Positions 1-9,521 of a stretch of 64,000 nt of DNA are shown in pieces; the first letter of the stretch is position 1; every line of letters starts with the position of its first letter. The stretch spans positions 109,961-173,960 of the forward strand of contig NZ_BMPF01000005.1 in assembly GCF_014647455.2 (NCBI RefSeq). Reading direction: 5' to 3'. The position numbers and the translations under genes were made by a program. The notes below the pieces were generated by a model. It was not told the DNA's origin. It worked only from the letters and a program-made list of their open reading frames with translations, and ran no database searches. The DNA comes from Halarchaeum grantii. GTDB taxonomy: Archaea > Halobacteriota > Halobacteria > Halobacteriales > Halobacteriaceae.

Positions 1-470
1 TCGTCGGCGGCCGCGTCCCGCGCGACGGCGTGCGCCGTCTCGCCGCCGAGTTCGCCGAGCGCTTCGACGGCGAACTGCCGGACGTCGGCGTCCGAGTCGT
101 CGCGGGCGGCGTCAGCCAGCGCCGCGACCGCAGCAGCATCGAACGACCGCTCGGCGAGCGCGAGCGCGGCGCGACGCCGCTCCGTCTTCGCGCCCTCGCG
201 GAGGTCCGCGACGAGGCCGTCGTGACCGGCGTCGGCGACCGGGTCGGTGTCGGCGGCCGTGAGCTCCCCGGGGTCGGCCGTGCCGATGGTGACGTCGTCG
301 CGGCTCACCTCGATGTCCTCGAGCGCCTCGATCTCGGTGTCGAGGCCGGGGCTTCGCTCAGGGTCGAGCTGCGGGTCGGCGGGGCCGTCCGGGTTCGGGT
401 CGGCGAGGCCGGCGTCGTGCTCGTGGTCGTGGCCGCCGCAGCCACAGTCCCCGCCGCAGTCGTCGCTCAC
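1..470 (-). CDS. HEAT-repeat protein with Cys/His-rich N-terminus (partial)
   Basis: Last visible gene of the nitrate reductase operon; it runs off the window start, so only the first 156 codons are seen. A GTG start at 470 overlaps the TGA of the upstream gene by four bases (GTGA), which fixes the start. The N-terminus is rich in Cys, Gly and His (CGGDCGCGGHDHEHD), suggesting metal binding. After an acidic linker, alanine-rich paired helices from about residue 95 (LREGAKTERRRAALALAE; DSDADVRQFAVEALGELG) look like HEAT/PBS-lyase-type repeats. Such repeats usually form protein-interaction scaffolds. An accessory role in assembling or metallating the nitrate reductase is inferred only from position. 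Confidence 0.7.
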   Translation of the reverse strand, partial: MSDDCGGDCGCGGHDHEHDAGLADPNPDGPADPQLDPERSPGLDTEIEALEDIEVSRDDVTIGTADPGELTAADTDPVADAGHDGLVADLREGAKTERRRAALALAERSFDAAAVAALADAARDDSDADVRQFAVEALGELGGETAHAVARDAAAD

Positions 471-1336
471 GTCGCCTCACCTCCGAGGAGGAGGGCGACG
501 CCGAGCGCGGCGGCGAGCGCGCGCGACACCGTCACGGGGACGGCGGCGACACAGAGCAGGAGCGCACCGCACGCGGGGACGAGCGCGCGACGGCGGGCGG
601 TGGCGACGGTCGCCGCCGCGAGGGCGCCGAGGCCCGCCGAGAGCGCGCCGAGGGAGGCACCGACCGCGCCGCCGCCGACGAGCGCGATTGCGCCGGCGAC
701 GTAGGGCATGCTCGCGCCGGCGGCGTGAACGACGCCCGCGAGCGCGATGCCGAGCGCCCAATCGACCACGCGGGCGTCCGCCGCGAGGCCGGCCGCGACC
801 GCCGCCGCGAGCGTGAGGAGCGTCCCGACCTGTCGGCCGGCGGGCGACGCGACGCCGACGCTCGCGGCGAGCGCGACGATGAGCGCGGCGACGGCGAGGG
901 CCGCGAGGAGCGGGCGGCCGAGGAGCGGGACGACGCGCGTCGGGCGAGCGCGAGCGAGGCGGCGCCACGCGACGACGGCGCCGGAGAGCACGACGCCGGC
1001 GGCCGCCGGAGCGTACGCGGCGTCCGCGACGAGCGCGAGCGGCGCGAACACCGCGAGGCCGAGGAGGGCGACGCGCTCGACGCGGTCCGTCGTCGCGAGC
1101 GCGAGCGCGAGCGCCGCGAGCGCGGGGCCGAGCGTCCCGACGACGACGGCCGCCTCGTGGCCGCCGGCGAGCGACGCGAGCGGCGACCCGGGGACGTTGC
1201 GCGCGACGCGGAGCGCGAACGGGACGGCGGCCGCGAGGAGCGCGACGACCGCGAGCGCGGGCTGCCACGCCCCGTGCGTGCCGTCCGCCCGCTCCAGCGC
1301 GGCGGCGAACCGCGTGGGCACGGCGGCGCGACTCAC
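467..1336 (-). CDS. Polytopic membrane protein of the nar operon
   Basis: A 289-residue, extremely Ala/Leu/Val-rich protein with roughly eight or nine hydrophobic segments and short arginine-rich loops. No catalytic or haem-ligand motif stands out; there are almost no histidines in the membrane segments, so it is unlikely to be a cytochrome. The GTG start at 1336 overlaps the chaperone stop by four bases, and its own stop overlaps the next gene in the same way, so it is translationally coupled to the operon. Function is unknown; quinone-side anchoring, transport or assembly are all possible. Confidence 0.7.
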   Translation of the reverse strand: MSRAAVPTRFAAALERADGTHGAWQPALAVVALLAAAVPFALRVARNVPGSPLASLAGGHEAAVVVGTLGPALAALALALATTDRVERVALLGLAVFAPLALVADAAYAPAAAGVVLSGAVVAWRRLARARPTRVVPLLGRPLLAALAVAALIVALAASVGVASPAGRQVGTLLTLAAAVAAGLAADARVVDWALGIALAGVVHAAGASMPYVAGAIALVGGGAVGASLGALSAGLGALAAATVATARRRALVPACGALLLCVAAVPVTVSRALAAALGVALLLGGEAT

Positions 1337-2049
1337 GGGACCTCACCCCGCTCGCGGCGCTCGCCCAGTTCGGCGGCGTCGGCGGCGACGAGCGCGTCGA
1401 GGAAGCGCCCGAGCGTCCCGTAGACGCCGGTGTCGTACTCCGCGTCGAGCGCGTCCGCGACCCCTTCGGCGAGGACGCCGAGGTGGCGGTCGAGGAAGTC
1501 GAGGCGGGCGCCCGCCGCGCCCTCGTCGGGGTCGAGCGCCGCGCGTCGCGCGAGGTAGCCCGCGAACGCGAGTTCGAGGCGGAGGTTGTCGTGGTTGTCG
1601 CGCGCGTCCTCGTCGACGGAGAGCCCGTAGTAGTCGTAGGCGCGCGCGAGGTCGACGTTCACGTCGCCCCACGAGACGTCCGAGCGGTACTCGACCTCGT
1701 AGAGGGGAACGGGCGGGCCGCTCGTGGCGAGCGAGCCGTCCGTGCGGTCCTCGTACTCGGCGAACCCGACCGCGAAGAGGTCGTTGTAGCGCGCGGCGAG
1801 CGCCTCGTACTCCTCGTCCGTCGTGAGCTCGGGGACGTCGACGTCGAGCGCCGTCCGGTCGAGGAGGCGGCGACACGTCACCTCGAACGTCCCGTCGCGG
1901 AGGTCGCGGTGGAGGGGTTCGTCCGGGTGCTCGAACGCCCGCGCGAGCAGGCGGTAGAGCTCGCCGCGCGCGGCGGCGTCCGCGTCGAGGTCGGCGGGGT
2001 CGATACGGTCGGCTGCGTCCGTCGTGGTGGTGGCGTCGGTGGATGTCAT
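1333..2049 (-). CDS. narJ: NarJ/TorD-type molybdoenzyme assembly chaperone
   Basis: A 238-residue, all-helical acidic cytoplasmic protein of the TorD/DmsD/NarJ superfamily. These chaperones bind the Tat signal of the molybdenum subunit and hold it back until cofactor is loaded. Supporting features are the N-terminal helix ARGELYRLLARAFEHPDEP, typical of the family, and a central PPVPLYEVEYRS segment resembling the conserved TorD region. ATG at 2049 is preferred over an in-frame extension to 2202, which would run into the upstream gene. It lies between the haem-b subunit gene and the membrane-protein gene, as expected for NarG maturation. Confidence 0.8.
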   Translation of the reverse strand: MTSTDATTTTDAADRIDPADLDADAAARGELYRLLARAFEHPDEPLHRDLRDGTFEVTCRRLLDRTALDVDVPELTTDEEYEALAARYNDLFAVGFAEYEDRTDGSLATSGPPVPLYEVEYRSDVSWGDVNVDLARAYDYYGLSVDEDARDNHDNLRLELAFAGYLARRAALDPDEGAAGARLDFLDRHLGVLAEGVADALDAEYDTGVYGTLGRFLDALVAADAAELGERRERGEVP

Positions 2050-2054
2050 CGGTC

Positions 2055-2888
2055 TCAGTTTCCTCCGTCGTCGTCTCTGGCTCGCCGGACGCCCTCGACC
2101 GTCATCGCGACGACGAGGACGACCGCGAGACCCGCGATTCCCCAGAGGATGGTCTCGTAGGGCGGGCCGCCGTCGTCGGGCGCGAACGGCAGGTAGTACC
2201 ACTCGCTGACGGCCTTGTGGCCGCCGCGCTCCATGTTCGCGCCGTCCCAGGTGGCGAACGCGACGTTCAGGTCGTTCTCGAGCGCGACGTCGGTCCGGTT
2301 CGGGCTACTCGCGTGCAGGTCGCGGTGGAAGACGACCGCCCAGTGGCCGTCCTCGTAGGTCGCGTTCGCCGCGACCGTCGCGTTCGCGAAGCGCGTCGTC
2401 GTCCCGGGGCCGCCCGCGAGCAGTTCGTCCGTCCCCTCGGCCGCGCTCCACACCCAGACGTTCACGGGCGTGCCCGTCGACCCCATCGAGATGGGCGGGC
2501 GGGCGCTCGCGTTCACTGGGAGTTCGATCGCGGCCTTGTCGGGGAACTGCCGCGGGCCGGTGGCCGAGCGGTTCGCCGTCGGGTCCGCCCACTCGAGGCG
2601 GACGTAGAGTTCGCGCTCGGTGCGGACGACGCGGACGTTCGCGCGCTCGGCGGTGACGTCGGAGGCGTTCGGCGCGCCGCTCGGCGCGCTCGCCAGCGGC
2701 ACCTCGACGCCGGAGGTGTTCAGCCACGCGTCCGCCCCGGGGTCGGCGAAGCGCGCGCCGTCGTCGACCTCGTGTACCGGGATCTCGTAGGCGGGGCGGC
2801 CCGCGACGACCGCCGGCCCGACCGCCATCGCGACGAGCAGGACGGCGGCGAGCACCGCGAACGCCCGGCGGCGGCGGTCAGTCGGCAC
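2055..2888 (-). CDS. Haem b-binding gamma subunit (ethylbenzene dehydrogenase/SerC-like)
   Basis: A 277-residue exported protein with an N-terminal signal (about residues 5-30) and one C-terminal transmembrane helix (ETILWGIAGLAVVLVVAMTVEG). The middle resembles the all-beta haem-b subunit of DMSO-reductase-family enzymes such as EbdC/SerC/ClrC; visible matches are YVRLEWADPT, DKAAIELPV and HWAVVFHRDL. In haloarchaeal Nar clusters this type of gene follows narH and is thought to pass electrons to NarH on the outer face, replacing a bacterial NarI. GTG at 2888 overlaps the end of narH by 11 bases; ATG at 2903 is an alternative start. Confidence 0.75.
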   Translation of the reverse strand: MPTDRRRRAFAVLAAVLLVAMAVGPAVVAGRPAYEIPVHEVDDGARFADPGADAWLNTSGVEVPLASAPSGAPNASDVTAERANVRVVRTERELYVRLEWADPTANRSATGPRQFPDKAAIELPVNASARPPISMGSTGTPVNVWVWSAAEGTDELLAGGPGTTTRFANATVAANATYEDGHWAVVFHRDLHASSPNRTDVALENDLNVAFATWDGANMERGGHKAVSEWYYLPFAPDDGGPPYETILWGIAGLAVVLVVAMTVEGVRRARDDDGGN

Positions 2889-3960
2889 GGCCCTCCCCCT
2901 CATCGAAGACGTCGAGGCGGTACTGTCGCGCCGGGTTCTGGTCCTGGAGGATCTCCATGAGCTCGCTCTCCCCGCCGTTCTCGACGCGCGTCCGGTGGCG
3001 CTCGATGGTGTCGAGGGCGTCGTGGACCTGCTCGCCGAAGAGGTCCTCGAGGTAGTTGCGCGGGATGCGCTCGACGTCGATGGTCTCGCCGTCCTCGGAG
3101 TGCTGGGGCGGCGCGAACGGCGGGATGTAGTAGACGTTCGGCTGCGTCCGGAACTCCGGGTGGAGGCGGAGCGCGACGCCGTACTCCTCGACGAGCTTGT
3201 AGATGGGGCCCTTCGGGTCGTCGAGGAAGCCGACGAGGCGGAGCTGGGTCGGGCACTGCTCCGCGCACGCCGGCGCGTGCGTCTCGCCGTCCGGCCCTTC
3301 GCCCTCGACGCGCGGATAGCAGAAGAGGCACTTCTCCGACTTCTTCCGCTGGGCGTTGTAGTAGATCTTCTTGTACGGACAGCCCTCGACGCAGTAGCGA
3401 TAGCCCCGGCAGCGGTCCTGGTCGACGAGGACGATGCCGTCCTCGGCGCGCTTGTACACCGCGCTGCGCGGGCACGCCTCGACGCAGGAGGGATGCGTGC
3501 AGTGGTTGCAGATGCGCGGGAGGTAGAAGTGATAGGAGTTGGGGTACTCGCCGGCGCCCTGGTCCTCCTCCCAGTTCGGCCCCCACTGCGGGTCCTGCTC
3601 GGGTTCGACGTGCTCGCTCTCGCCGGTGAAGAGCGTGCTCTCGTAGTCGAACTCCCACGGCTCGCCGTAGTCCTCACCGTCGGGGATCTCGCCGACCTGC
3701 CGGTCTGTGTGGTCGTCGGACTGCCAGCCGCCGCCGAGGTCCTCCCAGCCGCGCGGGTAGCCCTCGCCGGGCTTCGTCTCGACGTTGTTCCAGTACATGT
3801 ACTCGCGGCCGCCGGAGTCCGTCCAGAGGTTCTTGCAGGCGATGGTGCAGGTCTGACAGCCGACGCATTTGTTCAGGTCCATCACCATCGCGACCTGGTG
3901 GTCGATGCCGTCCGCGATGTCGACGCCGTCGGGCGTCTCGGAGGCCTCCTCGGCGCTCAC
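2878..3960 (-). CDS. narH: Respiratory nitrate reductase iron-sulfur subunit NarH
   Basis: A 360-residue ferredoxin-type electron-transfer subunit that carries electrons to the molybdenum site of NarG. Four Cys clusters are visible: KCVGCQTCTIACKNLW near the N-terminus, CNHCTHPSCVEACP, CRGYRYCVEGCPYKK and KCLFC...CAEQCP. The CRGYRYCVEGCP group matches the NarH region that binds the special [3Fe-4S] cluster, with an aromatic residue where a cysteine would be. There is no signal peptide, so it is probably exported folded with NarG by its Tat signal. The ATG start overlaps the narG stop by four bases. Confidence 0.93.
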   Translation of the reverse strand: MSAEEASETPDGVDIADGIDHQVAMVMDLNKCVGCQTCTIACKNLWTDSGGREYMYWNNVETKPGEGYPRGWEDLGGGWQSDDHTDRQVGEIPDGEDYGEPWEFDYESTLFTGESEHVEPEQDPQWGPNWEEDQGAGEYPNSYHFYLPRICNHCTHPSCVEACPRSAVYKRAEDGIVLVDQDRCRGYRYCVEGCPYKKIYYNAQRKKSEKCLFCYPRVEGEGPDGETHAPACAEQCPTQLRLVGFLDDPKGPIYKLVEEYGVALRLHPEFRTQPNVYYIPPFAPPQHSEDGETIDVERIPRNYLEDLFGEQVHDALDTIERHRTRVENGGESELMEILQDQNPARQYRLDVFDEGEGRAD

Positions 3961-6803
3961 TGGCCCTCACCCCCCTTCTTGCGGACGTCGATACGGACGT
4001 CACTGTTCACGCCCGTCGGTCCCCAGTAGTTCGGGGAGAAGGAGAGGTGTTCGCCCGAGTCCGCCGGATACTGAACGAGTTGAGTGGGCTTCATGTACAT
4101 CGGAACGAGCGCGTTGAAGTTCTGGTGGTCGGGGAACTGATACATCTCCCACGCGTGGTACATCGTCGCCGACCCCTCCGGGCTCGCCGGGTAGATCTTC
4201 GCGACGGCCTCGACCTCCGCGAGGTCGTTGAAGAGGACGACGTCGTCGCCGTCCTCGATGCCGCGCTCCTCGGCGTCGCCCGGGTTGAGGTAGACGACGG
4301 GTTCGCCCCGGTTGAGCCGGAGCATCTGCGGGTGGTCGCGCCACGTCGAGTGGATCGACCACCGGCCGTGGGGCGTGTTGTACTGGAGCGGGTAGTCGTC
4401 CTGCATCGTCTCCGGGGACTTGTGCGTCGGGAGCTCCTCGCCGAGGTCGAGGAACCAGTCGTGGTCGATGTAGTACTGCTGGCGCCCGGAGAACGTCGGC
4501 CACGGCTCCTTGTCCTGCACGAAGTCCTTCCACGGCGCGTACGCCTCGCCCTCGTCGAGGTCGGACGTCCAGTGGCCGCCCGCCGCTTCGAAGCGCTGGG
4601 GCTGCTCGACGATGTCGTCCACCGTGACGTGGTTCTCGCTCTCCTCGGGGTTCGTCTCCTCGGAGTGCTCGAGGACGAAGTCCACGGCCCCGCGGTCCTC
4701 GGCGAGCGCGCCGGGCTCGCCGCTGATCCAGTCCCGAACGTAGTCGTCGTGGATGGACTGGAGGTCGATCTCGCGGTCGAACTCGCGGTCGTCGATGGGC
4801 TCGACGCCGCGCTCGGTGGCGACCTCCTGTATCTTCGCAGCGAGCTCGCGGAAGATCTGCCAGTCCGTCTTCGCCTCGCCGAGCGGCTCGATGGCGGGCG
4901 TGAACGGATGCACGTAGGAGTGCATGTCCGTCATCGAGAGGTCGTATTTCTCGTAGTGGCTCGCCGCCGGGAGGACGATGTCCGAGTAGAGCGCCGTCGA
5001 GTCCATCCGGAAGTTGACGTCGACGACGAGGTCGAGTTTCGGCCAGAGCGTCTCCTCGACGGCGACGTTCCCCTTGGACTGGTTGAAGTAGTTCCCCCGC
5101 CAGACGAACATCGTCGAGGGGTCGGGGCGCGTGCCGTCCGGGCGCTCGGCGGGGTACATCGGCATCCAGTCCTTCTCGAGGGCCTCCTCGACGCGCGCGA
5201 CCGTCTCCGGGTCGGCGTTGTCGAGGACGCCGGCGTGGTAGTACGTCCAGAGCGTCGTCGGGACGCCGCGAACGTCGCCGGTGGGGAAGGAGAGGCTCTT
5301 CCAGCCGTGCGTCGTCCAGATCTTCTCCTGGCCGACGTAGTGGTCGAAGCCCGTGCCGTTCTCGCCGATGTTCCCGGTGAGCGTGCAGAGGAGCTGGATG
5401 GCGCGGTTCCCGAGGTCGTTGTGGTACCAGTCGTTGACGCCCTTGCCGTGGATGATCTTCGCCTTCTCGGCGTCGGCGAACTCGCGGGCGATGCGCTGGA
5501 GCGTCTCCGTGCCGACGCGCGTCTCCTCGTGGACGGCCTCGGGGGTGTACTCGGCGAGGCGGTCGGTGAGCTTGTTCCACACCGTCGTCACGGGGACGCC
5601 GTCGACGGTGAGGTCGGCGTCGAGGCGGGGGTCGAAGTCGAGGGTGATGCTCGACTCGGCGTCGTACTTGCCGTCGCGGACGCCGAGCGACCCGGGCGCG
5701 ACCCGGACGTCGCCCCCCTGGTCGCACATGAGGAGCGTCTTGTCGTTCCCCATCCCGACGTCGCTCGCACGGAGGTACTTCCCGGTGTCCTCGCGGACGA
5801 GCAGCGGCATGTCCGACTGCTCTTTCAGGTGCGCCTCGTCGTAGCGGCCCTCCGAGACGATGGTGTGTGCCATCCCGAGCGCGAGCGCGGCGTCCGTCCC
5901 CGCCTTCGGACTGAGCCACTCGTCGGTGTGGATGGCGGTCTGGGAGTAGTCCGTGAAGATCCCGACGCGCTTCGTGCCGTCGTAGCCGGCGTCGAGGAAG
6001 TACTTCGCGTCCGGGATGCGCGTGACGTTCACGTTCGACCCCCACGCGATGAGGTAGTCGGCGTTGTACCAGTCGGCGGCCTCCGCGTTGTCCGTCTGGT
6101 GGCCGTACGTGAGCGGCTCTCCCGGCGGCAGGTCCGAGTACCAGTCGTAGAAGGAGTGACTGACGCCGCCGAGGAGGTTGACGAGCCGACTCCCCGAGGC
6201 GAAGGAGACCGGGCTCATCGCCGGGATGGGCGTGAAGCCGCTGATGCAGTCGTAGCGCCCGGCCTCGACCTCGTCGACGACGTGCTCGGCGATCTCCGTG
6301 AGCGCCTCCTCCCACGTGATGCGCTTCCACTTCCCCTCGCCGCGCGCGCCGGTGCGCTTCAGGGGGTGCTTGATACGCTGCTCGGCGTTCACGTAGTCCG
6401 AGTAGCACGCGCCCTTGTTGCACCCGCGCGGGTTCGGGTCCGGGAGGTCCTCGTCGAACGTCGGGTAGTCGGCGGCCTGCTCCTCGCGCCAGACCTGCCC
6501 GTTCTTCACGTAGACGTCCCACGAGCAACTGCCCGTGCAGTTGACGCTGTGCGTCGAGCGCGAGATCGAGTCCCAGTCCCACTTCTCCCGGTAGAAGTCC
6601 TCCCAGTCCCGATAGGGGTAGTCCCCGATGGGGTCGGAGACGACTTCGAGGCCGGTCAGTCCCTCCTCGCGAGCGGCGGAGAGGCCGCTGATGCCGAGCG
6701 CGGCGGCCGTCCCCGCGCCGGTGAGGAAGCTCCGGCGCGAGAGGCCGCCGCCGTCGTCGGTCGTGTCACGATCCGTCCGTGGTGCGTCGTTGGTCTCACT
6801 CAT
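3957..6803 (-). CDS. narG: Respiratory nitrate reductase catalytic molybdenum subunit NarG
   Basis: A 948-residue Mo-bisMGD oxidoreductase reducing nitrate to nitrite. A Tat signal (SRRSFLTGAG, residues about 22-31) places the active site outside the membrane, the archaeal pNar arrangement. The N-terminal [4Fe-4S] site has the NarG-specific His/Cys pattern HSVNCTGSC followed by CNKGAC. The Mo-ligand Asp segment YDWYSDLPPG, plus ADWYNADYLIAWGSNVNVTR, GTDAALALGMAH and HYVGQEK, match NarG closely. Selenate, chlorate and perchlorate reductases are relatives, but YDWYSDLPP and gene order favour nitrate. The gene overlaps narH and lies downstream of the Rieske/cytochrome b pair. Confidence 0.95.
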   Translation of the reverse strand: MSETNDAPRTDRDTTDDGGGLSRRSFLTGAGTAAALGISGLSAAREEGLTGLEVVSDPIGDYPYRDWEDFYREKWDWDSISRSTHSVNCTGSCSWDVYVKNGQVWREEQAADYPTFDEDLPDPNPRGCNKGACYSDYVNAEQRIKHPLKRTGARGEGKWKRITWEEALTEIAEHVVDEVEAGRYDCISGFTPIPAMSPVSFASGSRLVNLLGGVSHSFYDWYSDLPPGEPLTYGHQTDNAEAADWYNADYLIAWGSNVNVTRIPDAKYFLDAGYDGTKRVGIFTDYSQTAIHTDEWLSPKAGTDAALALGMAHTIVSEGRYDEAHLKEQSDMPLLVREDTGKYLRASDVGMGNDKTLLMCDQGGDVRVAPGSLGVRDGKYDAESSITLDFDPRLDADLTVDGVPVTTVWNKLTDRLAEYTPEAVHEETRVGTETLQRIAREFADAEKAKIIHGKGVNDWYHNDLGNRAIQLLCTLTGNIGENGTGFDHYVGQEKIWTTHGWKSLSFPTGDVRGVPTTLWTYYHAGVLDNADPETVARVEEALEKDWMPMYPAERPDGTRPDPSTMFVWRGNYFNQSKGNVAVEETLWPKLDLVVDVNFRMDSTALYSDIVLPAASHYEKYDLSMTDMHSYVHPFTPAIEPLGEAKTDWQIFRELAAKIQEVATERGVEPIDDREFDREIDLQSIHDDYVRDWISGEPGALAEDRGAVDFVLEHSEETNPEESENHVTVDDIVEQPQRFEAAGGHWTSDLDEGEAYAPWKDFVQDKEPWPTFSGRQQYYIDHDWFLDLGEELPTHKSPETMQDDYPLQYNTPHGRWSIHSTWRDHPQMLRLNRGEPVVYLNPGDAEERGIEDGDDVVLFNDLAEVEAVAKIYPASPEGSATMYHAWEMYQFPDHQNFNALVPMYMKPTQLVQYPADSGEHLSFSPNYWGPTGVNSDVRIDVRKKGGEGQ

Positions 6804-6810
6804 TGTCGTA

Positions 6811-8151
6811 TCAGTCGTCGGCAGGTCGTTCGTCGACGGTTCGGTCGGCGGGGTCGTCGCCGCGGAGCGCGTAGTAGGTCGCGAGCGCGCCCGCGGTCGG
6901 CCAGACGAAGATGGCGATGGTCAGCGCGGTGTTGACGGGGCCAGTGCCAACCCCGAGCAGGTTCGCGAGCAGGTTGTTCATCCCCGCGATGGAGGCGATC
7001 ATGACCATGAGGACGCCCGCGACGCCGACCGCCGTCGCGACCGGGCGCGCGAGCGGGTCCGCAGTGAAGTGGACGCTCCGCTCCTGGGGCCGGACGAACG
7101 GCCACGCGAACACCGCGAGGAACACCAGCCCCGAGAGGCCGACGCCGGCGAGGAACTCCGGGGAGAAGTGGAAGCCGGCGACGCTGAAGTTCAGCCACGT
7201 CGGCCAGAGCTTCAGGAAGCCGTAGACCCACATGAGGAACCAGTCCGGCATGATGACCGCCGGGGTGCTCGCGGGGTCGTGCGGGCCGTACTCGGCGACG
7301 TTGTGCACGGGGAGGAACCCCGCGAGGAGCGACGTCGTCGCGACGGTGAGGAAGAAGACGACCGCGCTCACCGCCGTCTGGTTCGGGACCGCAGGGAGGC
7401 CGATGACGACGTCGCCGTCGTCGCGCTCGACCGTCCCGCGGCTCGTCTCGACGTCGTCCTCGCGCGCCGCCTCCGTGTGCTTCTGGTGGACGAGAATCGC
7501 CATGTGGAGCGCGATGAAGCCCGCGATGAGCAGCGGGACGACGAAGACGTGCAGGAAGTAGAGGCGCGGAATCGAGGTGTTCGTCGGGTAGTCCCCACCG
7601 AAGACGAGCTGCGCGAGGAAGTCCCCGAGGAGCGGGATGGAGCTCGCGAGGTTGAACCCGATGGACGTCGCGGTGGTCGCGAACTCGTCGAAGGGCAGCG
7701 AGTAGCCCGTGTAGGCGGCGAGCATCGCGAGCGCCGCGAGCACGACGCCGACCGCCCAGTTCGCCTCCCGGGGCTTCCGGTACGCGCCCGTGAAGAAGAC
7801 GCGGAGCATGTGGAGCGCGATGGAGGCGACGAAGATGTGGGCGGCCCAGTGGTGGAAGCGCCGCACGAACATCCCGAACGGGACGTCGTAGGTGAGTTGC
7901 AGGACGGAGGCGAACGCCCCGGGGAGCTCTTGGCCCTGATAGCGGACGACGCTCCCGTGGTAGGTGACGGACTCGATCGACGGGATGTAGAAGAGCCCGA
8001 GGTACGTCCCCGTGAGGACGAGGACGACGAAGCTGAAGAGCGCGACTTCGCCGAGGAGGAAGGAGTCCTCCGCCGGGAACGACTTCCCGAGGTAGGGCTC
8101 GAACACCTCCGTCTCGAAGCGCTCGCTGACCCACGCGGTGAGGCGGCCCAT
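6811..8151 (-). CDS. Cytochrome b of the Nar-linked bc-like complex (NarB type)
   Basis: A 446-residue fused cytochrome b (N- plus C-terminal parts) with about nine to ten membrane helices. Two four-helix-bundle His pairs are visible: H100 with H114 (HHWAAHIF...IALHM, 13 residues between) and HVFVVP...IALHM (14 between), giving two b haems. [14 protein letters not shown] segment sits where the Qo-site PEWY motif lies in bc1/b6f. With the adjacent Rieske gene it should oxidise menaquinol and feed electrons to the extracytoplasmic NarGH. ATG at 8151 follows the Rieske stop by two bases; a GTG at 8157 is possible. Confidence 0.88.
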   Translation of the reverse strand: MGRLTAWVSERFETEVFEPYLGKSFPAEDSFLLGEVALFSFVVLVLTGTYLGLFYIPSIESVTYHGSVVRYQGQELPGAFASVLQLTYDVPFGMFVRRFHHWAAHIFVASIALHMLRVFFTGAYRKPREANWAVGVVLAALAMLAAYTGYSLPFDEFATTATSIGFNLASSIPLLGDFLAQLVFGGDYPTNTSIPRLYFLHVFVVPLLIAGFIALHMAILVHQKHTEAAREDDVETSRGTVERDDGDVVIGLPAVPNQTAVSAVVFFLTVATTSLLAGFLPVHNVAEYGPHDPASTPAVIMPDWFLMWVYGFLKLWPTWLNFSVAGFHFSPEFLAGVGLSGLVFLAVFAWPFVRPQERSVHFTADPLARPVATAVGVAGVLMVMIASIAGMNNLLANLLGVGTGPVNTALTIAIFVWPTAGALATYYALRGDDPADRTVDERPADD

Positions 8152-8153
8152 CG

Positions 8154-8816
8154 TCACCCACCTCCCGCGCCGACCGGCGCCTCGAAGTCGCCGATGGCGA
8201 TGAGTTCGCCGCTCTCCGTCTGCGTGATGGGGAGCTGGGGGAGCGGGCGCGGCGGCGGCCCGCCGACGACGGCCGCCCCCTGCGTCGGGTCGTACTTCCC
8301 GAAGTGACAGGGGCAGACGAGCGGGTTCTCGTTCTCGCCCCCGACCATGCAGCCGGCGTGCGTGCAGACCTTCGAGTAGGCGGCGTAGCCCTCGACGACG
8401 GAGTCCATCCGCGTCTCGCCGCCATACTCGCTCTCCTCGTAGCGCACGAGCACCGTCGGCGCCTTCGCGATTCCCGGGTGCGTCGCGGGATAGACCGTCA
8501 TCCCCTCGCCGTAGTCGAGCGCCTCGGTCGTCACGCGGTTCCCGTCGCCGTCGACGAGGTGAACGCCCTCGGAGTAGATCGGCCCCGTGTACTCCTGCTC
8601 GAAGACCTTCGTGAGGCTCGCGACCGGCGCCGCGAGGCTCCCGACGGCCGTGAGGCCGCCGACGGTCGCGAGCGCTTGGGCGTAGCGCCGGCGCGGGAGC
8701 GAGCGCCACGCCGCCGTGAAGATGCTCGGCGACACGCTCTCGCCCCCGTCGTCGTGCGGGCACGACTCGCAGGCGTCCGATTCGTCGTGGTCGTGATCGT
8801 GGTCTGATCGAGTCAT
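8154..8816 (-). CDS. Rieske [2Fe-2S] protein of the Nar-linked complex (NarA type)
   Basis: A 220-residue membrane-anchored Rieske protein. The cluster ligands are CTHAGC and CPCHFGKYD near residues 150-180, followed by a Pro-rich loop ([12 protein letters not shown]) usual before the last beta strand. The N-terminus is His/Asp/Cys rich ([17 protein letters not shown]), unusual for Rieske proteins and possibly metal-binding; a hydrophobic anchor follows around residues 40-65. ATG at 8816 overlaps the upstream stop (ATGA). With cytochrome b it forms the electron entry to NarGH. Confidence 0.9.
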   Translation of the reverse strand: MTRSDHDHDHDESDACESCPHDDGGESVSPSIFTAAWRSLPRRRYAQALATVGGLTAVGSLAAPVASLTKVFEQEYTGPIYSEGVHLVDGDGNRVTTEALDYGEGMTVYPATHPGIAKAPTVLVRYEESEYGGETRMDSVVEGYAAYSKVCTHAGCMVGGENENPLVCPCHFGKYDPTQGAAVVGGPPPRPLPQLPITQTESGELIAIGDFEAPVGAGGG

Positions 8817-9397
8817 GCGCGATGGCTCCGTTCCTCCGCGACCTCGACGTGCGGCATGAACCACGCGTAGTAGGCGATCGTCGACCCCGCGAGCGAGAGG
8901 AACATCCCCGCGAGGTAGACGCCGAAGAACTGCGTTCGCGCAAGCGTGAGGTACTCGCTCGTGAACAGCGCCGCGAAGACGATCGCGAGGACGGTCAGCC
9001 CGCCCATCGCGACGAGTCCGGTGACGTCCTCGCTCGGCGCGTGGTACGCCGCGACCCATCGGTCCTCCGTCTCGATCCACGGGAACGTCGTCCCCTCGTC
9101 CGGCGGCGTCGACGCTTCGCCGTCCGCCGGCCGGACGAGTCGGTCCATGAACCGGTGGGTGGCGACGAGCGCGACGACCAACCCGAACAGCGCGAGCCAG
9201 ACGACGACGCCGACCTCGCTCGGCATGAGCTCGTTCGGCGTCGCGACGAACCCCGAGAGGGGGCGGATGCGGGATACGGACTGGTCGATGGCGATCTCCT
9301 CGACGTGGCCGTAGTCGTTGAGCGCGACCACCCACATCGGGACGAGGACCGAGGCGACGAACCCCGATACGATCCAGAGCCGTGTCTTTCGTCTCAT
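8813..9397 (-). CDS. First gene of the nar operon, four-helix membrane protein (NarC-like)
   Basis: A 194-residue protein with about four transmembrane helices: residues 5-27, 63-83, 128-148 and 155-180. An extracytoplasmic stretch holds [15 protein letters not shown] and a large loop between helices 2 and 3. The gene starts the operon and overlaps the Rieske gene by four bases. A small membrane protein at this position occurs in other haloarchaeal nar clusters; I recognise it by context rather than by motif. Histidines are few, so haem binding cannot be claimed. It may be an extra subunit of the Rieske/cytochrome b complex. Confidence 0.7.
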   Translation of the reverse strand: MRRKTRLWIVSGFVASVLVPMWVVALNDYGHVEEIAIDQSVSRIRPLSGFVATPNELMPSEVGVVVWLALFGLVVALVATHRFMDRLVRPADGEASTPPDEGTTFPWIETEDRWVAAYHAPSEDVTGLVAMGGLTVLAIVFAALFTSEYLTLARTQFFGVYLAGMFLSLAGSTIAYYAWFMPHVEVAEERSHRA

Positions 9398-9484
9398 ATA
9401 TTGCTATCGTTCATCTGCTTCAGTCGCGTCTCGACACACGAGGAAGTCGGCACGAAACAGGAATAGAGGAGTGCCCCGTATGCG

Positions 9485-9505
9485 GTGGTGTTTTAAGTAC
9501 CCGGG
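9485..9505 (-). promoter_or_regulatory. Possible TATA element of the nar operon
   Basis: On the minus strand a GTACTTAAAA stretch (plus positions 9491-9500) is the only A/T-rich archaeal TATA-like block in the GC-rich gap between the nar operon and the zinc-finger gene. It lies about 95 bases before the first ATG, implying an untranslated leader. No clear operator is visible. Confidence 0.35.
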
Positions 9506-9521
9506 TGGGTGGATCCGGCCG

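Noticed and set aside
4047..6935. A very long open frame antisense to narG
   Set aside because: It is the complement of the NarG codons in high-GC DNA, is Val/Arg/Glu repetitive and matches no family; narG on the other strand is certain.
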